Positions 6,852 through 14,908 of a stretch of DNA of 33,684 bases are shown here, piece by piece. The notes under the pieces were generated by a model. The model did not search any database and was not told the DNA's origin. It was given only the letters and a program-made list of their open reading frames with translations. The position numbers and the translations under genes are program-made. The DNA is from Victivallis vadensis. Its GTDB lineage: Bacteria > Verrucomicrobiota > Lentisphaeria > Victivallales > GWF2-50-93. Location: NCBI GenBank assembly GCA_945883805.1, contig CAMCYE010000028.1:1-33684 (forward strand), written 5' to 3'. Position 1 is the first letter of the stretch. Each line of letters starts with the position of its first letter.

Positions 6852-6917
6852 TTGGAGTACACGCTTTAGCGTGCGTAACAGTTTGAGTGCCAAGACATAC
6901 TAAAGTATGTACTCCAA
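6852..6917. repeat. Dispersed 66-bp inverted-repeat element, copy 1
   Basis: It begins TTGGAGTACACGC and ends GTATGTACTCCAA, with CTTTAGCGTG near the left and AAGACATACTAAAG near the right. The layout and many bases match copies at 19713-19779 and 30651-30716. Confidence 0.75.
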
Positions 6918-7064
6918 AAAGTTAACAATTATCTTTTTCGTGCTTTGCCCCGTCGAATGACTGGGGTGATTAGTGTCTGCCTTAGGCAGATAAATGTTTC
7001 GTGGTTTATCTTTTTCTGTGTATTCCGTGGTTATAAAATTTGGTTGCGGCTCTGCTGCGCCAGG

Positions 7065-7256
7065 TTACCTGTGGTTTCTTTCATGAAATTTTGACAGTAA
7101 GTCTTTGATAGCCTTCAGCCATTTGGGCTCTTTCGGCATCTCGTATCCGCAATTTGGGCATTTAACCAGTTTGCAGTTTTTCGACATCAGGCACCCGCTG
7201 CATGCTGGAACAGCTTCATTTTCATCAAATTCGTGCCCGCAAAATGAACATTTCAT
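7065..7256 (-). CDS. Small zinc-ribbon/Cys-rich protein translationally coupled to feoB
   Basis: The frame is open for 109 codons, but the gene begins at ATG 7256, giving 63 residues: the ATG overlaps the feoB TGA as ATGA, and all family-like features are after it. It carries CSFC near the start, CSGC, then CKLVKCPNCGY, seven cysteines in an arrangement fit for one or two metal sites (zinc ribbon or Fe-S), followed by EPKWLKAIKDLL. No signal peptide or membrane segment is seen. Coupling to feoB suggests a role in ferrous iron uptake, as a FeoC-like accessory or metal sensor; this is inference. I do not know a characterised homologue. Confidence 0.75.
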   Translation of the reverse strand: MKCSFCGHEFDENEAVPACSGCLMSKNCKLVKCPNCGYEMPKEPKWLKAIKDLLSKFHERNHR

Positions 7257-9184
7257 AACTGTATCCCGAAAAGGTTTAAAATACTGTTTAAAATGAAACC
7301 TATTACAAATGCGAAAAAGAAGGTGAATGTTGAAATTCCAACTCCTATTTTCCAACCCCGTTCTTTTATATTCATGATAAACTGTGCGATACATGGCAGG
7401 AAAAGTGTCATCGTGACCGCTGCCACAAGGAGTTGATTTCCGTTCAACATACCGTTCTTGCTCAAATCATAAAGACCGGCCGCCCCATAATCCCTCCTGA
7501 AAAATCCGAAAAAATATACTATTGACGCCTGATCCGGCAGACCAAGCATGCGTACAGGATAAACAAAAAGACCTACGAGGAAATTGAATATCCCGCTTAT
7601 CTGTCCAACCCATATCAAAACGCTTGCAAGTATGAAAAGGGGGAAAACTTCCATGAAATACCATTCCATCCGCGTATAAGTTTTCACTGCGATATTTGAC
7701 AGTTTGGGCAGTCTTAGCGGTGGTACCTCCATAAAGAAAACTGGTCCCTCTCCTGGCATCAATCTGGCGCTGACATACCCGACAATCAAAAATATGACGG
7801 TTATGACTGAAGCCCACAGGACAACGCCGGTGAGGTTATTTCTGAAAAGCGACATGATGACTCCTAGCTGGGCTGAACAGGGAACCGCCAACGCAAGCAG
7901 TATTGTCGCCATTATCCTTTCACGTTTTGTCTCCAGGGTTCTTGTCACCATGGTCGCCATTGTGCCGCATCCAAGCCCGAGCACCATTGGAATAATGGCT
8001 CTACCGGACAATCCTATTTTTTTAAGGACCTTGTCAATAAGCATGGCCAGCCTGGGAAGATATCCAGTATCTTCTATTATGGCGAAAACAATAAAAAATG
8101 TGCCTACGATGGGAAGGATTATTGCGACTGCATACCTGATCCCAAGCGTTATTATCCCGTACTCGCCAATAAAAAGGCTTTGGATTGAGACCCATGGAAT
8201 AATGGACTGAACGAAACTGGTCACATACGGATTTATGTATTCGCCGAACACGGTGTTTTCTATGAAATTCACCATGACCCCGGCCCCGAACTGCCCGACA
8301 AACTTATAAAGTCCGAAATAAAGAACGCATAGGAGAATCGGGATTCCAGTCCACGGATTCATGCTTATCCTGCTGAGTTTTTCAGAAAAACCGCTTCTCA
8401 TATTCTGCTTCATGCGAATGACCTTATTTGCGATTTTCGCGGATTCCTGGTATCTTTTCACGCTCAATGAGTAATTCATCGAGTGTCTGACATTCCTGTT
8501 CGCATCTGCCGAAATCCTGCATATCTCGTCAAAACCGGATTCCCTGTCCTTTACAAGTTTCAGGACTTCGATGTCGTTCTGGAGAATTAGACCGGCCACG
8601 GCTCTTTTTGAAATCAGATATTCGGATTTCAGGAATGATCCTACTTCCTTTATTTTCAATTCAGAGTAATCGTCATAAGTCAGGTTAAACCCGGCTTTTA
8701 GGCAATATTTACCCAAGGCATGTTTCAGGAGGTTCATTCCCTGTTTTGTAACAGAAATTGTCGGGATTACGGGGATGTTAAGTTCGGATTCAAGTTTTTT
8801 AATGTCAATTCCGATGCCCATCCTTTCGGCTTCGTCCATGATGTTCAGTACAAGGATTACAGGAAGTCCGGCCTCAATTAGCTGGAAGGTGAACGGCAGC
8901 ATTCTTTCAAGATTCTTGGCATCTATGACATGGAGGAGAACATCTGCCCTCTCGGACAGGATGATTTTCTGGGAAACCCTCTCCTCTTCCGTGATCGGAA
9001 AAAGCGAGTACATCCCGGGAGTGTCGATTATATCATATTCCGTTAAAGCTATTTTCCCTTTTCCGCGTGAAACTTCAACGGTTGTCCCCGGATAGTTCGA
9101 AACAGTCGCATAATTGCCGGTGAGATTGTTAAAAATAACACTCTTCCCGACATTGGGATTTCCAACAATAAGGATTTTTTTCAT
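7253..9184 (-). CDS. feoB: Ferrous iron transporter FeoB
   Basis: FeoB is the inner-membrane Fe(II) permease with a cytosolic G domain. From ATG 9184 the protein has 643 residues. G1 is GNPNVGKS, G3 is DTPG and G4 is NIMD, and the TVSNYPGTTVE segment is the switch region. The membrane part has repeated hydrophobic helices with two gate-like blocks. The usual GCxVPA motif appears as GLGCGTMATMVTRTLE, a variant in which Cys is kept but Pro is absent. The frame runs upstream to 9211; 9184 is chosen because family proteins start MKKI just before G1. A strong promoter lies at 9243-9271. feoB ends in an ATGA overlap with the zinc-ribbon gene. No separate feoA is present. Confidence 0.95.
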   Translation of the reverse strand: MKKILIVGNPNVGKSVIFNNLTGNYATVSNYPGTTVEVSRGKGKIALTEYDIIDTPGMYSLFPITEEERVSQKIILSERADVLLHVIDAKNLERMLPFTFQLIEAGLPVILVLNIMDEAERMGIGIDIKKLESELNIPVIPTISVTKQGMNLLKHALGKYCLKAGFNLTYDDYSELKIKEVGSFLKSEYLISKRAVAGLILQNDIEVLKLVKDRESGFDEICRISADANRNVRHSMNYSLSVKRYQESAKIANKVIRMKQNMRSGFSEKLSRISMNPWTGIPILLCVLYFGLYKFVGQFGAGVMVNFIENTVFGEYINPYVTSFVQSIIPWVSIQSLFIGEYGIITLGIRYAVAIILPIVGTFFIVFAIIEDTGYLPRLAMLIDKVLKKIGLSGRAIIPMVLGLGCGTMATMVTRTLETKRERIMATILLALAVPCSAQLGVIMSLFRNNLTGVVLWASVITVIFLIVGYVSARLMPGEGPVFFMEVPPLRLPKLSNIAVKTYTRMEWYFMEVFPLFILASVLIWVGQISGIFNFLVGLFVYPVRMLGLPDQASIVYFFGFFRRDYGAAGLYDLSKNGMLNGNQLLVAAVTMTLFLPCIAQFIMNIKERGWKIGVGISTFTFFFAFVIGFILNSILNLFGIQL

Positions 9185-9242
9185 GTGCAGATTCTTTTTG
9201 TGGGATCCCATGCGGGTTTATGTCTTAAAAAACACGGGCTAA

Positions 9243-9271
9243 ATAATAAGGCGGAACCCTTTCAATGTCAA
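9243..9271 (-). promoter_or_regulatory. Sigma-70-type promoter of feoB
   Basis: TTGACA (9266-9271) and TATTAT (9243-9248) on the minus strand are exactly 17 bp apart, giving a predicted transcript start near 9236 and a leader of about 50 bases before ATG 9184. I see no clear DtxR-like palindrome over it. Confidence 0.8.
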
Positions 9272-9393
9272 GGTGAAATCTGGCATATATGGCGTAACCG
9301 ACAATCAAATTTGTAAACGAAAGGTCTCCAGTGCTTAATGAGCGCCATTGTAACAACAAAATTCTATGCAAGAGGAGTATTTCATTCATCCTT

Positions 9394-9425
9394 TTTTCAG
9401 AGTCATCCCACAGGATGGCGGATGG
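9394..9425 (-). repeat. Dispersed repeat, copy B
   Basis: It is the reverse complement of 1832-1863 at 31 of 32 positions. It lies downstream of the GH36-type gene and upstream of feoB, where no gene is present. Confidence 0.8.
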
Positions 9426-9584
9426 ATCCGCCTACGCAGAGAAGCTACAGCGTGACAAGTTGGATTGTTGGATGAGTGGATGATTGGTTTTGAGTTCAAG
9501 ATAACATAAAAGTCATAGAGATGCTTGAGAATTATTGGAAAGGCATTTCGGATAATTTAGCATGGATGAAAGACAGAGAGGTGG

Positions 9585-11363
9585 TCACAGATCAAGTAAC
9601 AATCCGGAACGTGGTGACAAATGAACCTCGCCAGATAATTTTGTTTTTTTACCACTCCAGAATTCCCTGCATGACAAAAGGCCGTTAACAGATGAAGGCA
9701 ATTCAAGCGTCTGGGGCGTGTCCTCCCAGTTGAATAGTCCCAGCGTCGGGCGCGAAGAATCCCGGGACAGCCAGATTCCGGGATAACGCCGCTCGAACAA
9801 GTCCAGCGGATCGAATTGAGACTGAAGCGGCGGGAAGAGCCGTTCCAGCGTTCTGCGTCCATCAGGCAGTAAATCTCGGATCGAATCCGAGAGAAAAATT
9901 GGCCCGCCGTTGAGTCGAACCACAGCAAGCCATAATTTCAATTCTTCCATCGATGCTTCCGACCCTCTCATCCAGAAATCCCCGCTTGCCGGCAATGGAC
10001 GGGTTGAATAGGGCATATTGAGATAGCGAGTACGGCAATTACCACTATGTCTGGTAATGGCAAAATCCGGATCATTCAGCCATAGCCGGTGATTCATCCA
10101 AAAAGAGTTGGCTATTTGCCGGGCGTTGTTTCGGATGTGCCCCCAGAAATTATGGATGTCCATGGTGACCCGGCAAGTATCGGCAAATCCAAGAGCGGAT
10201 TCCTTGCGTCCGCCGCAGTTTACTAGACACGCCTCGTTCCCAATGGCTTCCCTGATGGTTTGAAAAACCAGACGTGCAAACGCGGCTTTGCCGGTCTTAA
10301 CCGCAGGACAGGTCGCCTTCGCCAGAAAACGCTCGTAAAGATAATCAATCTTGAATAGTTCAAATCCCGCCTTATGTGCACTGGAAAACAAGGAGCTGAC
10401 AATTTCCCTGACTTCCGGTAATGAATAATCCAAAAGCAGAACTGGGCCGGTCGGCATTTCATCATCAACAATGATCAGGGCTCCTGTTTCATCGCGAAGA
10501 AACAATTCCTGGCGATGCCTGGCCAGTGGCGTAAACATTCCAACTTGGAATGGCGCGAACCAAATTCCGGGATGCCATCCGGCTGTACGGATTTTATCGG
10601 CTATTTCTTTTAATGTTTCAGGGAATTTCCGATTGGGCCGCCAGTCTCCCCAAGCTTCCTCCCAGCCCATGTCGATGGTAAGATAATTTAAGTGGTTGCG
10701 GCATTTCATCTGACTTAACGCGGAGATTTCCTGATCGATGTCTGCCATGCTGATCGCGCCCCCGTAGAAGTCCCAGGAGTTCCAGCCAGTCATTACTTCG
10801 GCTTTTCCAGCCCGGCCCAACGGTGCCAGATAATTTCCGTAACGACGGGCTAATTCCAGAGGGTCGGAGTCAAAGCCCAGCAACAGTTTGAACTCATATT
10901 CCCCTGCGTCCAGTATTCGTTCCGGACGGAATCCTGCCCGTAGTCGTCCGTCTACCAGAGAAAATGCCGACGGGTCATCGTGAAGCGCACCGATTCCAGC
11001 TAGACATGATATGCGTCCTGGTCGTGCCAGCAATGCGAACAGGGAGCTTTCGCGACCCTCGCTCTGGGCGGTCAATGCCAGGACAACCCCGCTTTTTTCC
11101 AGAAAGCCGGGAGTCTCCCCCAAAAATGCGTCTGTCCCAGTCAGGTTGAGAGGCTCCAGTTCGATTCCGATAAAACTTACAGGGCGACAGAAGTCGAGAC
11201 GAAGTCTTATCAACACCTCCACAGCTCCGGAAATATGGCATATCTGAAGGCCAACCTGAATGCCAGTGCCTTCATCGGTTTCAATATCAGTACCGTAGAT
11301 GATTGGAACCACGGTCAATTCCGGACAGAGAGGCATACGATATTTTTGCTGATCAAATTTCAT
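9585..11363 (-). CDS. GH36/GH27-type alpha-galactosidase (melibiase-like)
   Basis: The 592-residue protein has an N-terminal beta-sandwich (about 1-185) and a TIM barrel starting at MTGWNSWDFYGG (191-202). LTIDMGWEE and GIWFAPFQVG are barrel-strand motifs of clan GH-D. FKIDYLYERF puts the predicted nucleophile at D340 and VTMDIHNFW the acid/base at D402. WLNDPDFAI (428-436) is also typical. Enzymes of this clan release terminal alpha-galactose or related sugars. No signal peptide is present, so it should act on imported oligosaccharide. The start has no good Shine-Dalgarno. It is the last gene of the glycan locus, 327 bp after the MFS gene, and may have its own promoter. Confidence 0.88.
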   Translation of the reverse strand: MKFDQQKYRMPLCPELTVVPIIYGTDIETDEGTGIQVGLQICHISGAVEVLIRLRLDFCRPVSFIGIELEPLNLTGTDAFLGETPGFLEKSGVVLALTAQSEGRESSLFALLARPGRISCLAGIGALHDDPSAFSLVDGRLRAGFRPERILDAGEYEFKLLLGFDSDPLELARRYGNYLAPLGRAGKAEVMTGWNSWDFYGGAISMADIDQEISALSQMKCRNHLNYLTIDMGWEEAWGDWRPNRKFPETLKEIADKIRTAGWHPGIWFAPFQVGMFTPLARHRQELFLRDETGALIIVDDEMPTGPVLLLDYSLPEVREIVSSLFSSAHKAGFELFKIDYLYERFLAKATCPAVKTGKAAFARLVFQTIREAIGNEACLVNCGGRKESALGFADTCRVTMDIHNFWGHIRNNARQIANSFWMNHRLWLNDPDFAITRHSGNCRTRYLNMPYSTRPLPASGDFWMRGSEASMEELKLWLAVVRLNGGPIFLSDSIRDLLPDGRRTLERLFPPLQSQFDPLDLFERRYPGIWLSRDSSRPTLGLFNWEDTPQTLELPSSVNGLLSCREFWSGKKTKLSGEVHLSPRSGLLLDL

Positions 11364-11483
11364 TGTTATTTCAGGATATTGTCATCTTAATATTAATATC
11401 TGTATTATTTCATGCTATGGATGTAAAGAATTTAACCGCAAAGACGGTAAAGGAAAGCGCAAAGGACACAGAGTTATGAAATC

Positions 11484-11500
11484 TTGCGTTTTCAACGCAA
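11484..11500. repeat. Small hairpin TTGCGTT-TTC-AACGCAA
   Basis: Perfect 7-bp arms around TTC, five bases before a much longer hairpin. The loop and arm ends (GTT-TTC-AAC) resemble the GGTT-TC-AACC hairpin in the 121-323 repeat. Confidence 0.6.
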
Positions 11501-11505
11501 TAAAT

Positions 11506-11550
11506 ATGCAATGAATGAAGTTTTCGTTCCGAAAACTTCATTCATTGCAT
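11506..11550. repeat. Perfect 21-bp-arm hairpin
   Basis: The arm at 11506-11526 (ATGCAATGAATGAAG then TTTTCG) pairs without mismatch with 11530-11550 across a TTC loop. It is the most perfect palindrome in the window. It lies between the MFS and alpha-galactosidase genes. Confidence 0.85.
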
Positions 11551-11622
11551 GGTTTGCATTTAATTCCTGTTAGTGGCGATTAGTGAGAATTAGTGGTGAA
11601 ATCTTTTTTGGTATTTAAAATT

Positions 11623-11636
11623 GCGGCCTTAGCCGC
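11623..11636 (-). terminator. Weak terminator-like hairpin after the MFS gene
   Basis: GCGGC and GCCGC flank TAAG on the minus strand, 55 bases past the MFS stop, followed by AATTTT. The stem is short, so this is tentative. Confidence 0.35.
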
Positions 11637-11690
11637 CTAATTTACATTAATCTCCTTCAATTGGAATTTCCCGGATCATTATGCGCCTGA

Positions 11691-13637
11691 CTATGACAAA
11701 TTTTCATTGAGTGTCGTAGAGAATCCACGTTCAATGCGGCAAAGCGTCTGTACGCCCCCGATCAGCAGGAAATCAGTTGCTATGTTCGCAGCGGTAAAGA
11801 TGATTGCGCCCAATTCCATGTGAAGGTTGACAGTCACCACGACCTGTACGAACCACAGGCCCAGCACCAGGAGGAACTTGCCGGCGACAAAGATAAATAC
11901 TCCGTGATGCGGAATCCCGTTCCTGAGAGGTTCGTTGTTGAGGGATCTTTGCATGTCGCGGCGAATGCCCTTCTCAACTAGCTTCCAGTAAATCCAGGCA
12001 ATGACCGACATCGGGAAAAGCAGCCAGGCATGCCATTCGAACGCAACCATGGAATGCTTGTAATACATCCAGCACATCAGCATGGGAATCCCGAATACGG
12101 ACACCGCCATGATCGCATTGAACAATTTAAATGAAATATTGAGCCAGCGCACCTGCGGACCAACCGTGGGCACGATTGGCATCTCCTCAAATCCTTTTGG
12201 GTTCCATGTGGCTGGCGGATGGAAATGCGCATCGCCACCCAGTCGGTACCATTCACGGTATGCAATGACGATGACGATTGCGCATACGATGCTTCCGATG
12301 GTCTGCCATACGAAAATGAAGCGATATGCGAAATCGGATCCGCCTGCAAAGTATTTTACAGTATCAATATACAGGCCTGCGGCAATGCCTGAGCATAATG
12401 CAAAAGCTGATCTGATCAGGGCTTGGGCCGAACAGAATTGCCCGAATCTGGATTTTGGGAATACTTTATAGAATAGTGGCATGCTGCCTGCTGCTCCGAT
12501 TGCCCCTGCAAAAGCTGTAACTACTCCAACCCCGAGGGTCAACCAGAAGAAATACTCCCCTGGAAGCGAGATGAAAACCCATTTCCAGTTCATAAAATTC
12601 CCGACTACGGCAAAAACCGCCACATAGACGGTCACCCGCAGAGGGTGCCAGCGGTCAATGTAAATAGAGGCGAGATACGCGGCCAGCAGAGATGCGATTC
12701 CGGTGATTGCAGTCATTTTTCCTATCTGTGACAATGTCAATCCCATATTTTTGTAGAAAAACACGTTGAAAGCACCAACGGCACCTGTCACCACCCCGAA
12801 TGTGGTAAAAAAGAAAATCAGCCAATAGATTTTATGGGTGAAGGACTCCTTGAAAAAGTTCTTGAGCCCCTCCAGCCTCTTAGTTCTTTTCCCAGTATCT
12901 TCCCCTTCCAATGGCGGATACTTGCCCTCCTTCACCATGAAGCACATCATTCCGAAACCGAAGAAATAAATTACTGCCGCACCAATGAAGATCTCCCGCA
13001 TGTTCGACTCGGCAAACTGAAATATGAAATAATTGTACAGCGCCGATGCCAGAGTGCCGGCTATCCGGAACATGCCCGTAAACCTTGCGAGAAACTGTGG
13101 GGGTACGACATCATTGAAAAGATAACAGAAAACTGAGCTGACGAACATGTTGAAGAACTGGAACATTGCAATGAATGCGGCTATCAGCAGAATCGTAATA
13201 GTCGTGGGTGCGTATTGCTGTAAAAACGCCGAGTTCCCATGCAGGAATCCGGAAATGTCCTCACTCCAACCGATCAGGGCAAGTGTCGCGCAGAGAAAGG
13301 GCATGGTCCATATTATGAATGGAATTCTCCGGCCCCAGCGGCTGCGGTAGCGGTCACTTTTGAAACTTACATAGGGACATATTGTCATGTTCAGGATACT
13401 AGGGACGGTCGTCATCACCATCCCCATCTGCCAATTTGCGCATCCGAGACTTTTCAGCTTCAGGGGGAGTATGCTCGGCACGACATGTTCCATCAGCGTA
13501 AAACAGAAATCCCCCCAGAGCAGCCATGCGAACATCGCAAGCAGCCCCATTTTTGTATAGGTTAAAGTTCCACAATGATAAACCTTGTGGTCGCCAATAG
13601 TTTCAACAACAGGAGGGACAAACGGATTACTCGTCAC
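11691..13637 (-). CDS. Major facilitator superfamily sugar transporter with C-terminal four-helix extension
   Basis: The 648-residue membrane protein is much longer than usual MFS carriers (400-500). Residues 25-462 form a typical 12-helix core with the loop motif SDRYRSRWGRRIPFI (94-108), like the D-R-x-S-RxGRRxPF of sugar:cation/sucrose-type porters, and a central hydrophilic loop at 235-268. A further part (about 500-630) has four more hydrophobic segments. The start is GTG 13637, with AAAGGA six bases before it; an out-of-phase ATG in between closes after five codons. It begins 15 bp after the GH-like gene, so the two are co-transcribed. It most likely imports an oligosaccharide released by the exported enzymes (inference). 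Confidence 0.87.
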   Translation of the reverse strand: MTSNPFVPPVVETIGDHKVYHCGTLTYTKMGLLAMFAWLLWGDFCFTLMEHVVPSILPLKLKSLGCANWQMGMVMTTVPSILNMTICPYVSFKSDRYRSRWGRRIPFIIWTMPFLCATLALIGWSEDISGFLHGNSAFLQQYAPTTITILLIAAFIAMFQFFNMFVSSVFCYLFNDVVPPQFLARFTGMFRIAGTLASALYNYFIFQFAESNMREIFIGAAVIYFFGFGMMCFMVKEGKYPPLEGEDTGKRTKRLEGLKNFFKESFTHKIYWLIFFFTTFGVVTGAVGAFNVFFYKNMGLTLSQIGKMTAITGIASLLAAYLASIYIDRWHPLRVTVYVAVFAVVGNFMNWKWVFISLPGEYFFWLTLGVGVVTAFAGAIGAAGSMPLFYKVFPKSRFGQFCSAQALIRSAFALCSGIAAGLYIDTVKYFAGGSDFAYRFIFVWQTIGSIVCAIVIVIAYREWYRLGGDAHFHPPATWNPKGFEEMPIVPTVGPQVRWLNISFKLFNAIMAVSVFGIPMLMCWMYYKHSMVAFEWHAWLLFPMSVIAWIYWKLVEKGIRRDMQRSLNNEPLRNGIPHHGVFIFVAGKFLLVLGLWFVQVVVTVNLHMELGAIIFTAANIATDFLLIGGVQTLCRIERGFSTTLNENLS

Positions 13638-13652
13638 TGATCATCCTTTCTA

Positions 13653-14831
13653 TCAACAGTTTCTCAAATGCGTAATGAAATCCCAAAGTTCCGGGTGCGT
13701 GACGAAATGAACAGCCTCAAATGCGGTAATGCCGTCAAAGCGCTCCATAAACTGGGAATTACCATTGGCCTCAAAGAGTTTAATATGTTCTTCCACCGCG
13801 ACATTTGGGTTCACAATGCGGAAATAACTCTTTCGTCCCGGACTCAGAAATAGTTCAGGGCATTCCTGTCGTGCCCCGTAAGCGTCGAGGAAGCCGTTGC
13901 TGGCGCCATAATGGAGTTCTGTAATTATGTTTTCATCCAGCATTCGTTTCCAGTCGAAAAACGTTTTCGGATACATCGAGAAATCGGCACGGACGCCAAA
14001 ACTGAGATCTCCATTCTTCTCTTTTGTCAATACCCTGACTTGGCGAAGGAAATCCAGCAGATAGCCGCCACGGAATTTCCACCATTCCAAATCGTCCGGT
14101 TCCGGAGTGCGCCCAGTTTTCTCCTGGTAAGCTTTCACAGCTGGCGGATCGAAGCCAAACCGGTTGCGGCATTGCTCATACATCGCCACAAGACTGCAGG
14201 CTGTGTCCGTACTCTTCCACTCATTTGCTTTATGTTCGCGAAGAAAATCCAGATATTTCTCAATATACCCTGGTGGGCGACTGTGCGTCCGGGTGCACAG
14301 GTGTATTCCGTCTATGCCATAGCTCAGGAGTTCTCTTATTTGATTCAGTCGGTGCTCGACTACCTCCGGATAAACATAAGAGGTGATCCCATGGAAATAA
14401 ACATCCGAATTGAACTCTTTCCAGCAATACTCCGGGTGATTCCGTATCAACTCGCTCCATGTAAATGGATGATATCCGGCATCATCATAAATAGTCAACC
14501 ACGGATATAGCGTCAGCCCATGTTTCCGCGCTAGGCGAATGGCGACTTCCAGCGGATCTATTTTTGCCATGATCGCTGCGCATTTATCATAAATCGGACG
14601 ATGGATGGCGGCAAAACCTGGAATGTTGTCTGCAGTAAAGGGAGTGGCAGTGAAACGATCTCCCAGATTGCTGTGATATAGTAATTTGCCTAAAGCGGAA
14701 ACTCTCCACTGAACAGTGCTGACATGGCGTTCGGCGTATTCGCCAAACAACCGGTTTATCGCGTCTTCAGAGAACAATTCTGTTGAGTTGTTAATTAATG
14801 AATGATAGTCTAGGGCCATTGTTAATCGCAT
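13653..14831 (-). CDS. Putative TIM-barrel glycoside hydrolase-like protein
   Basis: About 392 residues from ATG 14831, which has AAGGAA (14839-14844) seven bases upstream; the longer frame to 14876 lacks such a site. The pattern of barrel strands resembles GHL10/GH42-like hypothetical hydrolases: LTLYPWLTIYDDAGY, YGIDGIHLCTR, LSFGVRADFS and an aromatic-rich C-terminus. No family can be assigned securely and catalytic acids cannot be named. There is no signal peptide, so it is cytosolic. It is 15 bp upstream of the MFS gene and 77 bp downstream of the TPR gene, inside the locus. Confidence 0.75.
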   Translation of the reverse strand: MRLTMALDYHSLINNSTELFSEDAINRLFGEYAERHVSTVQWRVSALGKLLYHSNLGDRFTATPFTADNIPGFAAIHRPIYDKCAAIMAKIDPLEVAIRLARKHGLTLYPWLTIYDDAGYHPFTWSELIRNHPEYCWKEFNSDVYFHGITSYVYPEVVEHRLNQIRELLSYGIDGIHLCTRTHSRPPGYIEKYLDFLREHKANEWKSTDTACSLVAMYEQCRNRFGFDPPAVKAYQEKTGRTPEPDDLEWWKFRGGYLLDFLRQVRVLTKEKNGDLSFGVRADFSMYPKTFFDWKRMLDENIITELHYGASNGFLDAYGARQECPELFLSPGRKSYFRIVNPNVAVEEHIKLFEANGNSQFMERFDGITAFEAVHFVTHPELWDFITHLRNC

Positions 14832-14908
14832 AACACGTTTCCTTGCATTGTTACTCGCACTCTCAACAAGACGCAATCTTTAACAGATAATCTCGTGCGG
14901 AAGGACTT

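Larger units (their letters stand above)
6690..7064. other. Intergenic region upstream of the toxin-antitoxin pair
   Basis: About 375 bp without a gene. From left to right it has the antitoxin promoter, a 41-bp hairpin, the GAGGCAATTT palindrome, dispersed element copy 1, and from 6960 a stretch of short phrases such as TTCGTGG and TTCCGTGG with a GCGGCTCTGCTGCGC-type segment running into the stop codon of the zinc-ribbon gene. No further gene is visible. Confidence 0.6.
9185..9584. other. Intergenic region between feoB and the alpha-galactosidase gene
   Basis: About 400 bp. It contains the feoB promoter and leader, the dispersed repeat at 9394-9425 and, from about 9430, a run with GGATG/GGATTG phrases that has no coding features. 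No terminator for the large locus is obvious. Confidence 0.55.
11364..11690. other. Intergenic region between MFS and alpha-galactosidase genes
   Basis: 327 bp holding the weak terminator-like hairpin, degenerate TTAGTGG-type phrases (about 11565-11600), the 21-bp-arm and 7-bp-arm hairpins, and a stretch with CCGCAAAGACGG and GCGCAAAGGACAC. On the minus strand AAGGAG (11652-11657) is followed by an ATG at once closed by TAA (11642-11647). No gene is present. Confidence 0.6.

Noticed and set aside
7257..7394. N-terminal extension of the zinc-ribbon gene
   Set aside because: The extra 46 codons are antisense-free shadow of the feoB 3' end in another frame; the ATGA-coupled start explains the gene.
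9557..9928. 123-codon minus-strand open frame
   Set aside because: Overlaps the alpha-galactosidase in another frame and has no features of its own.
13653..14876. GH-like gene starting at 14876
   Set aside because: ATG 14831 has AAGGAA at good spacing and the extension shows no conserved features.
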